NCBI GenBank assembly: GCA_022606425.2
Contig: JAHDVF020001054.1
Coordinates: 682,001 to 746,000 of the forward strand
Length of the DNA stretch: 64,000 nucleotides
Reading direction: 5' to 3'
Origin: Lepidostoma basale
Taxonomy: Eukaryota; Arthropoda; Insecta; Trichoptera; Lepidostomatidae
Under the pieces are notes generated by a model. The model searched no databases and was not told where the DNA came from. It worked only from the letters and a program-made list of their open reading frames with translations. Shown here in pieces: positions 39,550 through 49,959 of this stretch. Each line of letters begins with the position of its first letter. Position 1 is the stretch's first letter. Position numbers and translations under genes: made by a program.

Positions 39550-41243
39550 CTTATTTATTTATTTATACATTATATACAAATGAGACATTACAAACGATAA
39601 AACATTTAGGCGACTCATTTGGACACAAAATGGTATTATAAAGATAAAAAAACAAAACAACATGAGACCAAAAAAATCATACATATCAGAAGGAATCCAA
39701 ATATGTCGACGTCAGTGAGGCAGTACTCTTTCCAGAGTTTGCAATATTTTTTTTATGAATACTGCCTCACTGACACTGAAAATGTCCAAATCCGAGATGA
39801 TTAGATTCAGCGTCCGAATTGCTCTTCCTACTGGCATCACCAAAGGCAGGTTGGTTCTGCGTGACGGAGTAAAGAACAATTGATGTCAGCGCTGTCGCAG
39901 GTAGTTATCAGGAACAAAAATACCTATTTGCTTCAAAACATAGGGGTTCTCAATGGAGCCCCGAATCAGTTTGAAAAAATGTGTTGATAGTAATCCTTCC
40001 CTCCTCAGTTCGAGGGAGTTATACCCCAGCATACCCAAGAGAAATGCCGTTGGATAGAGCCAAAGATATACCACGTACTCTCTCATGTAGAGGGCTCTCA
40101 AGAATTTCTTTTGAACCCTCTCCAACATGAGAGAATACTGAACCTAATGATGACTCCATATCACGGCACCTCCTTCGAGTCTGCTTCTGACTTAGGAGTT
40201 ATACAGAGTTCTAAGGACCCGGGTATCTCTGAAAACCCTAACAGTTCGAATAACAAAACCAAGCATATTTAACGAAACGTCACATACCTTCTCGATCTGA
40301 GCACGAAATGTCAATCGACTTTTGTAAATTATCCCAAGATCTCTGACAGTAGATACACGTTTGAGGCTTTCATTACTCATGGAATATCGATGATATGTAA
40401 TGTAGTGCGCCCTAGAGAATGACATTATAACACATTTGGATATGTTGAAGTAAATCTGGTTGCGCTTGCTCCAGTCAACAATCCTGTCAATATCGGATTG
40501 CAAACGCAAACAGTCCTCCAATGTTGTTATTTTTAAGAAAAGTTTTAAGTCATCTGCAAAAAAAAGAAATCGCGAGAAGTGTATTGCTTTCGCGACATCG
40601 TTTATGAAGATTGAGAAAAGAAGTGGACCTAGGTTTGAGCCTTGGGGTTCACCTGAATAAACGTAAAATGGTCGGGAGTTAAATTTTCCATAAGATACAA
40701 ATTGCGTCCTCTCTTTCAGGTAACTTACAAAGGAAGATACAAGACGAGAAGAAAAACCTGTTTCTTCTAATTTACTGATAAGAATATCATGATTTACGGT
40801 GTCGAATGCCTTGGAGAAATCATTGTACGAGCAGTCTACTTGGTGACCTGCATCCAATGCCCCGGCTACATAATCCGTAAATATGAGAAGATTTGTGTCA
40901 GTTGACCGTTTTTTTCTGAACCCATGTTGTTCCGTTATAATAAACGGTTCAACACCGGGAAGTATAAATTTGTGAATCATAGATTCGAATAGTTTAGCCG
41001 GTGCTGGTAGAATAGCAATCGGCCTGTAATTTTCGACCGAGGCTCTAGAACCACTCTTAAAAATATGACATATCCTAGAGATTTTCCAAGAGTGGGGAAA
41101 TGTGCTAGAGCTCAGGGCCAAGTTAAAAATAAAACTTAACGGTTCTTTTAGGAATTCTGCACAAACCTTTTATGAAAAAAATTGGCATAAAATCGGGGCC
41201 TACCGAATGTGAGTTCTTTAAATTATGAATGGATTTTTCAACA
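39550..41243 (-). mobile_element. Jockey/CR1-like LINE nested in LINE-1, 5'-truncated
   Basis: 1.69 kb on the minus strand. The 5' part begins within the polymerase at EKSIHNLKNSHSVGPDFMPI (41240-41125). The main frame is 40192-41121, followed by a frameshift to 39886-40128 (MLERVQKKFLRALYMREYVV) and a further C-terminal part (RTNLPLVMPVGRAIRTLNLI, 39880-39790). The 3' untranslated part ends at a (TTTA)n run at 39552-39570 on the plus strand. TTAT/CTTAT at both borders fits a short target duplication. Confidence 0.85.
40192..41121 (-). CDS. Jockey/CR1-like reverse transcriptase, partial
   Basis: 309 codons. Motifs: FPHSWKISRICHIFKSGS (8-25), NYRPIAILPAPAKLFESMIH (31-50), EQHGFRKKRSTDTNLLIF (64-81), catalytic YNDFSKAFDTVNHDILISKL (99-118), GEPQGSNLGPLLFSIFIND (157-175), catalytic FADDLKLF (188-195), then KRNQIYFNISKCVIMSFSR and the LGIIYKSRLTF block typical of Jockey and CR1 clades. 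FADD in place of YADD and GEPQG in place of GVPQG are changes typical of a decaying copy. No endonuclease domain. The frame ends by a frameshift at TLYNS. It sits antisense to Hr51. Confidence 0.88.
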   Translation of the reverse strand: MALSSSTFPHSWKISRICHIFKSGSRASVENYRPIAILPAPAKLFESMIHKFILPGVEPFIITEQHGFRKKRSTDTNLLIFTDYVAGALDAGHQVDCSYNDFSKAFDTVNHDILISKLEETGFSSRLVSSFVSYLKERTQFVSYGKFNSRPFYVYSGEPQGSNLGPLLFSIFINDVAKAIHFSRFLFFADDLKLFLKITTLEDCLRLQSDIDRIVDWSKRNQIYFNISKCVIMSFSRAHYITYHRYSMSNESLKRVSTVRDLGIIYKSRLTFRAQIEKVCDVSLNMLGFVIRTVRVFRDTRVLRTLYNS

Positions 41244-41704
41244 TCTTATGTATGGAAGCGAAGCATGGAACTGCAAGAGAAGGATGAAAGTAGAATAAAT
41301 GCAGTGGAAATGAAATCTCTTAGACTAGAGAAAATATAAGAAGTGAATGCGGTGCAAATAATGGTGTTATGAACAAAATAATGAAAGCATCATTATGATG
41401 GTTTGGACACATGGAAATAATGAATGAAGATCGAGTGGTAAAAAAAGTATATGTTAACGATGTAAATGGAACTAGAAATAGAGGAAGGCCGAGAAAAAAG
41501 TGGCACGATCAAATAAATCAAATATTGAATGTCGGCCACGTGGAGAGTCAGAGAAATCGACGCGTGTGCATGACACGATGTATGAATGTTGAGGAAACGA
41601 GAGAAATATGTCAGGAAAGAAAAGTGTGGCCATACTTTTTGCCTACTCCTTCGGGGAGACGGCGTGATCGTTAGTTAGTTAAGAAATATAACTAATGTTC
41701 AGTT

Positions 41705-42010
41705 CAGTTTTATTATTTATTAATTGTATCTCAATAGAGACGAACATGCAAATTGGAAACAGAATATGGTTGATCGAGGTGTTTACAGGACTTATGACTT
41801 GTCATTGGTTGGGTTAAGCGCACGCTTTATGTAATACAACATTCCCCATTCCACATTTATTCTTATGACCACCATGTCTGACAAATTTTTGGAAGTTGTA
41901 AATATGTTAATCTGCAACACCATCATTTGCATGGTAGTTTTTTCAATCTACACACTAACGCCATCTATGAAGATTGTATTTTAAGCATTAAGCAGAAGAT
42001 TTTTTAACGC
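41705..42010 (+). repeat. Family G repeat, most of the unit
   Basis: AATTGTATCTCAATAGAGAC, TGGTTGATCGAGGTGTTTAC, AATTTTTGGAAGTTGTAAAT, CTACACACTAACGCCATCTA and TTAAGCAGAAGATTTTTTAA in order. Confidence 0.75.
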
Positions 42011-42119
42011 TATTATTTATTGTTTGGTCTACACAGTACTTTGTTAAATAGCTTGTTTTTATCCAGATGGCCATCAATACACTCGGTAATGCAACTATTA
42101 CATGATAAAATTAAAATCA

Positions 42120-42380
42120 ATTAGGGGCAGATTTCAATCCTATGAAGGGCCAACAACGAACGCGGTCCGTTTGAATAAATTTGACAAGATACTCCAATAA
42201 TAATGACGGTGGCCCGCCATTTTGCGATGGTGGCGTCACTAAGCGGCCGCTAATCGCATTCTTTCTCTGGCAAATTTGTGGCGCGGAAAATCAAGTGTGG
42301 CCAACTGTCAAAATACGCGCGGAGGGTTTCGTGGGGCAGGAAAATCCTAATGAGGACTGTTTAATGTTCCAAATTTAAAC
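42120..42380. promoter_or_regulatory. Candidate conserved noncoding element
   Basis: Balanced-composition unique stretch with GGTGGCCCGCCATTTTGCGA, GTGGCGTCACTAAGCGGCCG (CRE/AP-1-like GCGTCAC) and TAATCGCATTC. Repeats flank it on both sides but do not match it. Candidate intronic enhancer of Hr51. Confidence 0.35.
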
Positions 42381-42679
42381 AATTCACTAGGTTTATAAAT
42401 ATAAATTTTATGTTTATATTTTTGGTAGCATGTAATTGGCATTATTTGATTTTTTCTTTGCATTTTTATATATGTATTTTAATCGCTGTCTGTTACCAAA
42501 AATTTATTACATTTATAAAAACCATTAAATTTAAAATAAACAATATGTTTATTTTTAAACAGTCAATACAAAAGTCTATTTTTTGATAATTTACTGTAAC
42601 AAAAAAAATCAGTGTTGAATAACACAATTTGAATATTTTAGTTAAAGATGGTATTAGTGGTATTATTATGGTTGAAAAT

Positions 42680-43145
42680 ATGATAAATATTCGTCTTCGT
42701 CTTCGATGGCCCTACAGCCCATATCGAGCCTTAGCCTCCAGTATTCTTCACCTCCAAATCCTCCTGTCCTCCACTTCGACCCTTCAATCCGACACTCGTA
42801 ACAATTTCGCCCCATCTCTCCCAACTTCATCCTCCCATCGCAGACTTGGTCATCCAATTGGTCTTCTACCACCTGGGTGCCATTCCAGCAATATTTTTGG
42901 GGTTGGCGATGACGGCATCCTCTGCACGTGACCGGCCCATCTCAGTCTATTCAGTCTGACCTGTGTGGTGAGACTAGGAGCTTTGTAAATATAGTACAGC
43001 TATTATGCCGCACTCTCCAGCATTTACCGTCATTCACAGGTCCCAGAATTCTGTGCAGCACCCTTCTCTCAAAATTATCCAGTCGCTCTGCGGATTTCGC
43101 TGTCATTGTCCACGCCTCACATCCATAGGTCACTACTGTTCGGAT
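42680..43145 (-). mobile_element. RTE-like LINE, C-terminal fragment
   Basis: Minus strand: MTYGCEAWTMTAKSAERLDN, FERRVLHRILGPVNDGKCWR, VRHNSCTIFTKLLV, then after frameshifts a WHPGGRRPIG-like and WRLRLDMGCRAIEDEDE end, with an AT-rich tail at 42660-42690. The YGCEAWTMT..FERRVLRRI signature is typical of RTE LINEs. Different from LINE-1. Confidence 0.8.
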
Positions 43146-43800
43146 GATTGTTTTATGATAAATATTAACCAGATTAAATCTTAAATCTCAGACTTTTTTT
43201 AAATATATAAATGCAGTGTATTATGTGCATTTTCTTTGTTTTGTTAACTTTATACAATTTTTTAGAAAAAAAAATTCAACGCTTCGTAAATTGTTAGTTT
43301 TTATCATTTGTTAAGGTTATATATAAGTACTCGTAACAGCAAGACAAATAACAATCAAACATGGTATCAACAAACGATTATATATAATACATGAGTCAAT
43401 TACAGTTCAGATCAATAAAATTCCAGAAAATATTCATAAATAATCAAGCCAGTACTTATTTACGGTGGAAAATAGACTTTATATGTAAACAGATGGCAAA
43501 AATATTTTTATCCACAACTGGATTACACTGAAAGTTCAAAGAATTAAAAAAAAGAACAGTTTACGCGCTTAATTATGTGTCATACATCGTGTTTTATGAA
43601 AACAAAATGATTCAATGAACCAATCAGAACAATGCGGTTGATTATTGTTTTATTTGTATCAGTTGCGCTTTTGTTTGTTTGTTTTTTTATGATGACTTTT
43701 TAAGAATGAATGCGTCATAAGTAATTTAACAAAGAACAAAGTTCGATCATAATTATATCTAAAATGTTACTCACTATGTAACCATCGGTGGAGTTGGGCG
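43146..43800. other. AT-rich unique intron DNA, nothing recognised
   Basis: No repeat match or motif-bearing frame seen. Confidence 0.5.
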
Positions 43801-43854
43801 GTCGTTGGAAAACTGCGTCATTTCATTGCCTCTCAAATACCCCATGCCTCAATA

Positions 43855-44035
43855 CCAAAATCTTCAACCTGTGAGTCTTGCCAGCCATGACTTACGGAGT
43901 CGAGACGTAGACGCTGACGAGGGATCCGGCTTACAAGATCCAGGTCTGTCAGCGAGAGACGGAAAAAGCCATGCTCGGAATAACCTGGAGGGACAGAATT
44001 CGATACAAATTTATTCGACAACAAACCAAGATGAC
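43855..44035 (+). mobile_element. RTE-like LINE, short C-terminal fragment
   Basis: The plus strand, with frameshifts, encodes VLPAMTYGVET, TLTRDPAYKIQVCQRETEK- and AMLGITWRDRIRYKFIRQQT-type sequence, i.e. the MTYG(V/A)ET..W(R)DRIRN region. A (TGACTTTGAC)n patch follows at 44035-44065. Confidence 0.65.
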
Positions 44036-44950
44036 TGACTTTGACTGACTTTGACTAACTCTGACTATTTCAACTTATTGAACGCTAGGGCATTAACACT
44101 GTGGAATTCCAAACTAATATACAAGTTCTTAGGAAATTGAAAATAACGTTGTTTATTCCACAAAAAATTTAACCCTTAACGTACCGTGTTCAAAACAAAA
44201 CGCTTGCTCCCATGTGGTAAGTTCAGTTTACCGCTAACTTTATCTAAATATCAAGCATATGACTAGATGAATCAAAATTTAATTTATGTCATCTTGTAGG
44301 GAATTTCATTAGGAATAGATCGATATCTATAACATACATGGATTATTTGAAAAACATATCATTATTAATTTTTTTCTGGAACCATGCGATTTCTGATATG
44401 TAATGCGTCATAGCATACAGGCGACTGGACATAAACTTGTCTGCGGGTATAAACTTGTCTGCGCGCAGCGGCGGGCGGGGCGAAGATAAAGGCACCTAGG
44501 CAAAATGTATAGTACGTTCAAGACAACGAGTACGTATTAATATTTGTCCCTTTTGGTAAAGTGTTAATATTTTCACAGTTCTGATATTATTAAGTTACGT
44601 GGTGCGTTTTCATCCAGTCGGTATCATTACGTACCTATTGAAAAGGTCAAAGATATAATTTATAATATGTTCAAAACAGCGAGTAAGTATTTGTCACTTT
44701 TGATAAAGTTGTAAATATTAGCAAAACAAATTCTACCTTAACACGAATGAAGGTGAGGGCAGTCTTAGAAAATATTTTTTTTTGGGATGAAGGAAGTAAT
44801 TTTTTGCTTTTTTTTTATTACGAAATATTGAGAACACTTCAATGGAGGATTACAATTTTTTTTATAATATTAGGGTCCATAGGTTTTAAGAAAATCAACT
44901 TTAAATTGGCAGTGGAAACTAAATTGACCACATGGCAACGCGACGGTTAA

Positions 44951-44996
44951 AAAAACACGCGATGTTTCGGAGGATACCTCTATCTTCAGGTGTAAA
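44951..44996 (-). ncRNA. Hammerhead-like ribozyme in the PLE left arm, damaged cleavage site
   Basis: Minus strand: CTGAAGA (44989-44983), stem II GAGG/CCTC around UAU, GAAA (44968-44965), then CATCGC where CATGTC is expected, so the GUC site and stem III are lost. Confidence 0.65.
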
Positions 44997-45010
44997 AATA
45001 TAATAACTAA

Positions 45011-45244
45011 ACAAAGAAAGATTTATATAAAAAAACGCATTTAAAATTCGATTCAATAATTAAAATTAAATGTAAAGATTGTGATGCTTTTTACGTAGGC
45101 AAAACAGGACGAACATTTAAAATACGTATCAACGAACACAAACAAGCTTTCACCAAACATACTCTTTTTTCTGAGATAGCTAACCATTGTATTGAATTTG
45201 ACCATAGTTTCGATAAAAATGACACAATATCTATAGATATTTAA
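45011..45244 (+). CDS. GIY-YIG endonuclease fragment of a Penelope-like element
   Basis: 77 codons open before a stop at 45242. The core reads IKCKDCDAFYVGKTGRTFKI, RINEHKQAFTKHTLFSEIAN, HCIEFDHSFDKNDTISIDI. The C-x2-C pair before (A)FYVGKTGRTFK-RI-EHK is the GIY-YIG nuclease signature of Penelope-like elements: Tyr in FYVG, the GKTGR loop, and the catalytic Arg of the RI-EH helix. After a frameshift the expected NKLNKLENSEILKSVK segment follows (45260-45320), supplying the C-terminal Glu. It would nick target DNA for retrotransposition. The start codon and reverse transcriptase are absent. Confidence 0.85.
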   Translation, partial: TKKDLYKKTHLKFDSIIKIKCKDCDAFYVGKTGRTFKIRINEHKQAFTKHTLFSEIANHCIEFDHSFDKNDTISIDI

Positions 45245-45594
45245 TACACACAGTTAACAATACCAATAAATTAAACAAACTTGAAAATTCAGAAATCCTC
45301 AAGTCGGTGAAATTGGGTGAAGCATAATTAATAATCAAATTCCTCATTTTACTCCTTTCACCTTAAATACTTTGTCCAAAATTAATCTCCCAAGCTCCTT
45401 TTCCTAATCAAATGCAAATTAATCATTTATTAATTTCAATATCAATTACGTCTTTCCAAATAAATATGAGTTTTTTCGAAATTACAATTTTATATTTTTT
45501 ATATTATCATCTTGTATTATTATTGTTTAATATTATTTATTAGTTCTTACTGATAAAAATAATTACTAATTACTAGTAATTAAAACCATTATTC

Positions 45595-45980
45595 CTCAGC
45601 CTATTCCCATCCACTCCTGGACCTTAGGCCTCCTTCATTCGCTTCCATGTCACTCTGTCCTGTGCAGACTTCATCCAGGTTATTCCGACGTGTCTGTTCG
45701 TATCATCCTTCCACCTTAGTTGCGGTCGCCCTGCAATTCTCTTTACCGTCCACGGTCTTCAAGTCAGCATTCTTCTTGTCCACTTTTCATCTGAGCTTCT
45801 GGCTATGTGACCTGCCCATTGCCATTTTAGAGTCGCCACCCGGTGGATGATGTCAGTGACCTTTGTTTTTTCTCTCACTGTATCGTTTCTGACTTATTCC
45901 TAACATGGCTCTTTTCATGGCTTTTTGGGTCACTCGTAGTTTCTCGGCACTTTGTTTGGACAATGTAGCAGTTTCAAAAC
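45595..45980 (-). mobile_element. RTE-like LINE 3' fragment nested in the PLE
   Basis: Minus strand: GRPQLRWKDDTNRHVGITWM, KSAQDRVTWKRMKEA, with the preceding WQWAGHIARSSDEKWT-like region in another frame. The GRPQLRW-DD...AG..W...AQDR..W signature marks the very C-terminus of RTE-type LINE proteins. Confidence 0.8.
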
Positions 45981-46079
45981 CAACAATTAGCCCAGTTTAA
46001 TTTTTAAATCTAAATTATTGTATGGAATTTCAAATGCGTTTTTTTATATTAATGTTTATTTGTTTACTTTTTATTATAT

Positions 46080-46125
46080 TTTTACACCTGAAGATGGAGG
46101 TACCCTCGGAAACATGTCTTGTTTT
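46080..46125 (+). ncRNA. Hammerhead ribozyme in the PLE right arm, intact core
   Basis: CTGAAGA at 46088-46094, stem II GAGG/CCTC around a TAC loop, GAAA at 46109-46112, two-pair stem III (AC/GU around AT), GUC at 46116-46118 with cleavage expected after it. Stem I ACAC (46084-46087) pairs with UUGU except for one mismatch. Relatives read GTGT there, which would pair perfectly. Confidence 0.8.
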
Positions 46126-46154
46126 TTAATATTTTGTGGATTAAACAAAGTTAT

Positions 46155-46920
46155 TTTCACAACATTTTGAATGTATACAAATACTTATAGACGAACAACT
46201 GGATTTCACCAATTGCGGGAATCAAATTATAGCATATAGATTGGAGTGACATCTCCAGGCGGTTTCTAGCAATGCGCTAAATGGCGGTAGCCTTTCACAT
46301 TGCGTTAAAAAGATCTTCTGCTTTTTGCTTTAAAAAATACAATCTTCATAGATGGCGTTAGTGTGTAGATTGCAAAAACTACCATGTAAAGGGTGGTCTT
46401 ACAGATTAACATACTCGTATATACAACTTCCAAAAATTTGTCAGACATGGAGGTCATAAGAAAAAAATGTGGAATGGGGAATGTTGTATTACATAAAGCG
46501 TGTGCTAAACCCAACCAATGACAGGTCATAAGTCCTGTAAACACCTCGATCAACCATATTCTGTTTCCAATTTACATCTTCGTCTCTATTGAGATACAAT
46601 TGATTCTTGAATTGATAGCCCGCAATGGGTGAAATCCAGTTGTTCGTCTACAAGTATTTGTATACATTCAAAATGTTGTAAAAACAAAAACTGGTCAAAA
46701 ATTATAGCATAAATTGGAGTGACATATCCAGGCGGTTTCTAGCAATGTGTTTGTTTCAACATTGCGTCAAAAAGATCTTCTGCTGTTGTATTACATAAAG
46801 CGTTCGCTTAACCCAACCAATGACAGGTCATAAGTCTTGTAAACACCTCGATCAACCATATTCTGTTTCCAATTTGCATATTCGTCTCTATTGAGATACA
46901 ATTGATTCTTGGAAAGTTAT
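46155..46920 (-). repeat. Two consecutive family G repeats
   Basis: The first, 46155-46605, is almost complete: TTTTGAATGTATACAAATAC, TTGGAGTGACATCTCCAGGC, AATACAATCTTCATAGATGG, GACAGGTCATAAGTCCTGTA, GTCTCTATTGAGATACAATT. The second, 46610-46915, begins with the terminal segment in the other orientation (AATGGGTGAAATCCAGTTGT, ATACATTCAAAATGTTGT) and has an internal deletion. Confidence 0.75.
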
Positions 46921-47029
46921 TTTCAATTTCCTAAGTAGATATATTGATATTATTTCATTTGATAACTCATCTCCACAAAGCTACTTTATACTTTGTGGCT
47001 CTCGGGTACATGTATATTGGAAACAATAT

Positions 47030-47330
47030 TACTTCCAATGTGTGAGTCAGTTTTCTCCAGTGTATCTGGTTCACAAAGGTTCCGTGTTTATGATTTCTTT
47101 TAGTAGAAATCTACCAAAACAGCTCGAACAGCTGCGAAGGAGGGGTCTGAGCGTTACTAATTGAGAATGTTATTAAAACAGTCGACCAGTGATCCCGAGC
47201 AAGATTCTCGTACTACGGGCGGACCACCTGTGCAACCAACGCGTCGTCATTCCTGACTACCAACAGATACATTGTGTAGTACCTAACTTCCTGCGGGCCC
47301 GCTCCGAGGCGGCTATTACACTGTACACAA
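47030..47330. promoter_or_regulatory. Unique island with GC-rich core
   Basis: CGGACCACCTGTGCAACCAA (E-box CACCTG), GCGGGCCCGCTCCGAGGCGG and AACCAACGCGTCGTCATTCC. Not repetitive within the window. Possible intronic regulatory element. Confidence 0.3.
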
Positions 47331-47549
47331 AACACAACACTCAAATAAGAATACATTAACATGCAAAATGTTTGACTGTATAAGGCGTAATTCAATCAAA
47401 TTCTAATTCAAATAAAGATTTACTAATGAATATAAGATTTCTTGTCTGGTCTGCCGAACGCTGAATATCTTAGCTTGGGTGAAAGCCCACTTTTAACCAA
47501 ATAAACGCGCGCAATTTACTCAACCAAATCGCGTCACATATTTATTATT

Positions 47550-47715
47550 TCTTTAACAATGATGTAAAACTTCATATTACATTTTGAATACTTCAGTTTT
47601 CTAAAACGTTATTTATATTTTATGGGAATGACATGTTTCATTTATCATGTATGATAATGCATTAGAAAGGCGAAACATGTCACTTCCATAATATATTATA
47701 TAATAAAACTTCTAT
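47550..47715. repeat. Family A foldback repeat, short
   Basis: TTCTTTAACAATGATGTAAA, GGGAATGACATGTTTCATTT, AGAAAGGCGAAACATGTCAC, ATAATAAAACTTCTATATAT. Confidence 0.7.
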
Positions 47716-47719
47716 ATAT

Positions 47720-48130
47720 ATTAGCGAAGCATGGAACTGGCAAAAGAAGGATGAAAGTAGAATAAATGCAGTAGAAATGTGTGGATACTCTGTGTATGAT
47801 AGAGTGTCGAATAAAAATATGAGAAGTGAATACGGTGGGAATGGTGGTGTTATGAACAAAATAATGTAAGGATCATCGTTTGGACACTTAGAAATAATTA
47901 ATGATAAAAAAGTATATGTTAACGATGTAAATGCAATTAGAAATAGAAGAAGATCGAGGAAACGTGGCCCGATCAAATAAATCAAATATTGAATGTCGGC
48001 CACGTGAGAAGTCGGAGAAATCGACGTGCATGCATGACACGGTGTATGAATGTTGAGGAAGATATTGAGAGTTTGTATGTCAGGAAAGAAAAATGTTTCA
48101 CTCCATTCTTCCTGCTTACCCCTTCAGAAA
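47720..48130 (+). mobile_element. LINE-1 fragment without tail
   Basis: GCGAAGCATGGAACTGGCAA to MNVGHVRSRRNRRACMTRCM, NVEED and CTTCCTGCTTACCCCTTCAG, where it breaks off in the hairpin. Several internal deletions. A short inverted piece of the family (AGTTCCATGCTTTGCTTCCA) lies at 48240-48265. Confidence 0.75.
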
Positions 48131-48294
48131 TATGGAGCTTTTTAAACCCAATAAAGTGCGATCGACTAATCCATGTGTTTCCAATGTCTTTCCATATACA
48201 AACGCGACTCACCACTGATTTATTCTACTTTCTTTTGCCAGTTCCATGCTTTGCTTCCATACATAAAAAGTTTTATGAATTGTTAATATAACTT

Positions 48295-48570
48295 ATTGAA
48301 CGCTAAGGCATTACGACTGTGGAATTCCATAGTATTATTATTTTAGGAAACTGATAAACTTTGTTGAATCCACGTTTATTAAAAAATATTAATAAATACG
48401 ACACGTTTTGGAGGGTACCTCCATCTTCAGGTGTAAAAATATTACTTAGTCTTTCTTTGTTTAGTTTTTATTATAATATATTTTAGCACCTGAAGATGGA
48501 GGTATCCTCCGAATCATGTTGTATTTTTTAAATATTTTTTATTAAACAAAGTTTTTCAATTTCCTAAGTG
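48295..48570. repeat. Minimal PLE-derived foldback with twin hammerhead arms
   Basis: GAACGCTAAGGCATTACGAC and GTGGAATTCCATAG as in the PLE, then arms TTAGGAAACTGATAAACTTT / AAAGTTTTTCAATTTCCTAA. Left arm minus-strand hammerhead: CTGAAGA (48430-48424), stem II GGAGG/CCTCC, AAAA (first G changed), CGTGTC. Right arm plus-strand: CTGAAGA (48490-48496), stem II GGAGG/CCTCC, GAAT (last A changed), CATGTT. Both have one core change. Only about 60 bases lie between the arms, with no nuclease frame. Confidence 0.75.
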
Positions 48571-48845
48571 TGTTGTCAATTTATGATAGTTTTTAAAATC
48601 ATTAATTATTGATTTTTTCAAGCTTTTGGCGTTATCTTGGTAGAATTCCATTATGAATTCGGAAGGAAAAAATAATGTTGTGTATATCCATTTTTAATAT
48701 AGGTATTTTTATTATTATATACACATGTACATATAAAGATACACCTAAATTTGTAGAGTATCTCTGAAACATGTAGTTAAATTATTTTCAATAAAATAAT
48801 TATATGTATTAATGTGATTTGATATGAAGTAAAATTTTCCTTTTG

Positions 48846-49042
48846 ACGACCTTCGCAGTAGAGTGGCTAAGAGCTATTAATACCACACCGAAGGTTCCGG
48901 GTTCGATTCCCGGCGATGGCAGAAATGTAGAATTCACGTGACAATAAAATAGAGATAGATCAGATACCAATCACAAGTCATGAGAATCAATATTATAGCT
49001 AAAAATTAATTGTATTGTATTGGTTTCAAATGACTTGTTACA
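48846..49042 (+). mobile_element. SINE-t
   Basis: CGACCTTCGCAGTAGAGTGG, B box GGGTTCGATTCCCGGC, then an internal deletion of the TGTGATTGTCACACTGT part, CAATAAAATAGAGATAGATC and TGGTTTCAAATGACTTGTTA tail. Confidence 0.8.
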
Positions 49043-49194
49043 TAAAAAAAAAATATTATTTTAAATAAATTAAAACGCTGTTTTTTTTTATTCAATTTGA
49101 GTTTATTTTTCTCGACATGTTTGAAGGTTGTACACACATTCAAAAGTTTAACAAACATTGATTTAATTAATTAATTTTATTATTTGAAATTTCA

Positions 49195-49400
49195 TGGTAG
49201 AAGTTCATTGTAAATAATGAAAATAAAACAAAATGTAAAAAATCTTTTTTAAATATATATTTAGTTAAAATCCACTGATGTTTTTGTCTTCTATCAGTTT
49301 CTGCAGCTTGCTGCCATCTTATGGATAGAGACCCAGCATATGGTAGCAAGCTGCCGAAATCGGTCTAAGATACAAACATTATTGGATTTTAATAGATAAT
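49195..49400. repeat. Family D foldback with hammerhead-like arms
   Basis: AGTTAAAATCCACTGATGTT / AACATTATTGGATTTTAA ends. Right arm: GGTAGCAAGCTGCC stem II, GAAA, TCGGTC. Left arm on the minus strand: GGCAGCAAGCTGC, AGAAAC, TGATA. The segment preceding stem II (CAGCATAT) does not match CUGANGA, so cleavage is unlikely. Confidence 0.5.
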
Positions 49401-49659
49401 ATATATATTTTTTTCTTTATTTAGTGATTTTATTCAAAATTAAAATCGACATTATTAAATTCGTTAGCGTTAACGTCTTAACGGCGATAATAACATTTAA
49501 AATCCATTGTATTGAATACGAATCTTCTTGAATACCTGTAATACCAATATTTAAATTTAGTAAATTTTACATAAATATTTAAAGATTATTTTTGTACAGA
49601 ATCATGTTTTCCACCCCTGATCTGTATGTATATAAAGGACTAAGTTTACAATAGTGTTA

Positions 49660-49800
49660 CCAGTCTGTCGATGCCAGCGAGCCTGGTGAAACCGGTCGCT
49701 GTCTAAATAAAGACAAAAGTGGAAGTAGTTAAAAAAACATCGTTTTATTTATTTATTTATTAAAATGAATTTCCATCAAGAGATTTCAGTAATATCATTT
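49660..49800. repeat. Family B right arm
   Basis: CAGTCTGTCGATGCCAGCGA, GCCTGGTGAAACCGGTCGCT, AAAAGTGGAAGTAGTTAAAA, then TTCCATCAAGAGATTTCAGT. Stem II CCAG/CTGG, GAAAC and a CGGTC site are conserved with 8160-8428. Confidence 0.7.
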
Positions 49801-49959
49801 GATTATCTTATTAACGCTTTAAGTTTACGTATTGAGGTGTATATTTTGTAACTACTTACTAATAAAGAGACAAGCTTGACAAGCCCTGATGAACAGTGTG
49901 CTAACAAAAAATGTGTATCTTTATTGAAACAATTTTCTCACGTGACACTACGGTACGTG

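Larger units (their letters stand above)
39390..41690 (+). mobile_element. LINE-1 copy split by a Jockey-like element
   Basis: Left part 39390-39551: VMFTKDGRVERDIARRVGAG, KKAKMAVHSGVLVPI. Right part 41243-41690: TATGTATGGAAGCGAAGCAT, then MEIMNEDRVVKKVYVNDVNG, RGRPRKKWHDQINQILNVGH, RVCMTRCMNVEETREICQER, hairpin (CTCCTTCGGGGAGAC) and TTAG tail. The halves are consecutive in the family sequence. Confidence 0.85.
44090..46155 (+). mobile_element. Penelope-like element (PLE), truncated, with inverted hammerhead arms
   Basis: Order: AACGCTAGGGCATTAACACT and TTAGGAAATTGAAAATAACG (terminal-repeat-like, also at 48295), a piggyBac-like intrusion from 44168, a minus-strand hammerhead arm (44951-44996), a GIY-YIG endonuclease frame (45011-45244) and its frameshifted end (45245-45420), an intruding RTE-like LINE (45595-45980), then the plus-strand hammerhead arm (46080-46125) and GATTAAACAAAGTTATTTTC. 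Sequence inside the two arms (AAACGCATTTAAAATTC / GAATTTCAAATGCGTTT) is also inverted. The reverse transcriptase is missing. Confidence 0.75.
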
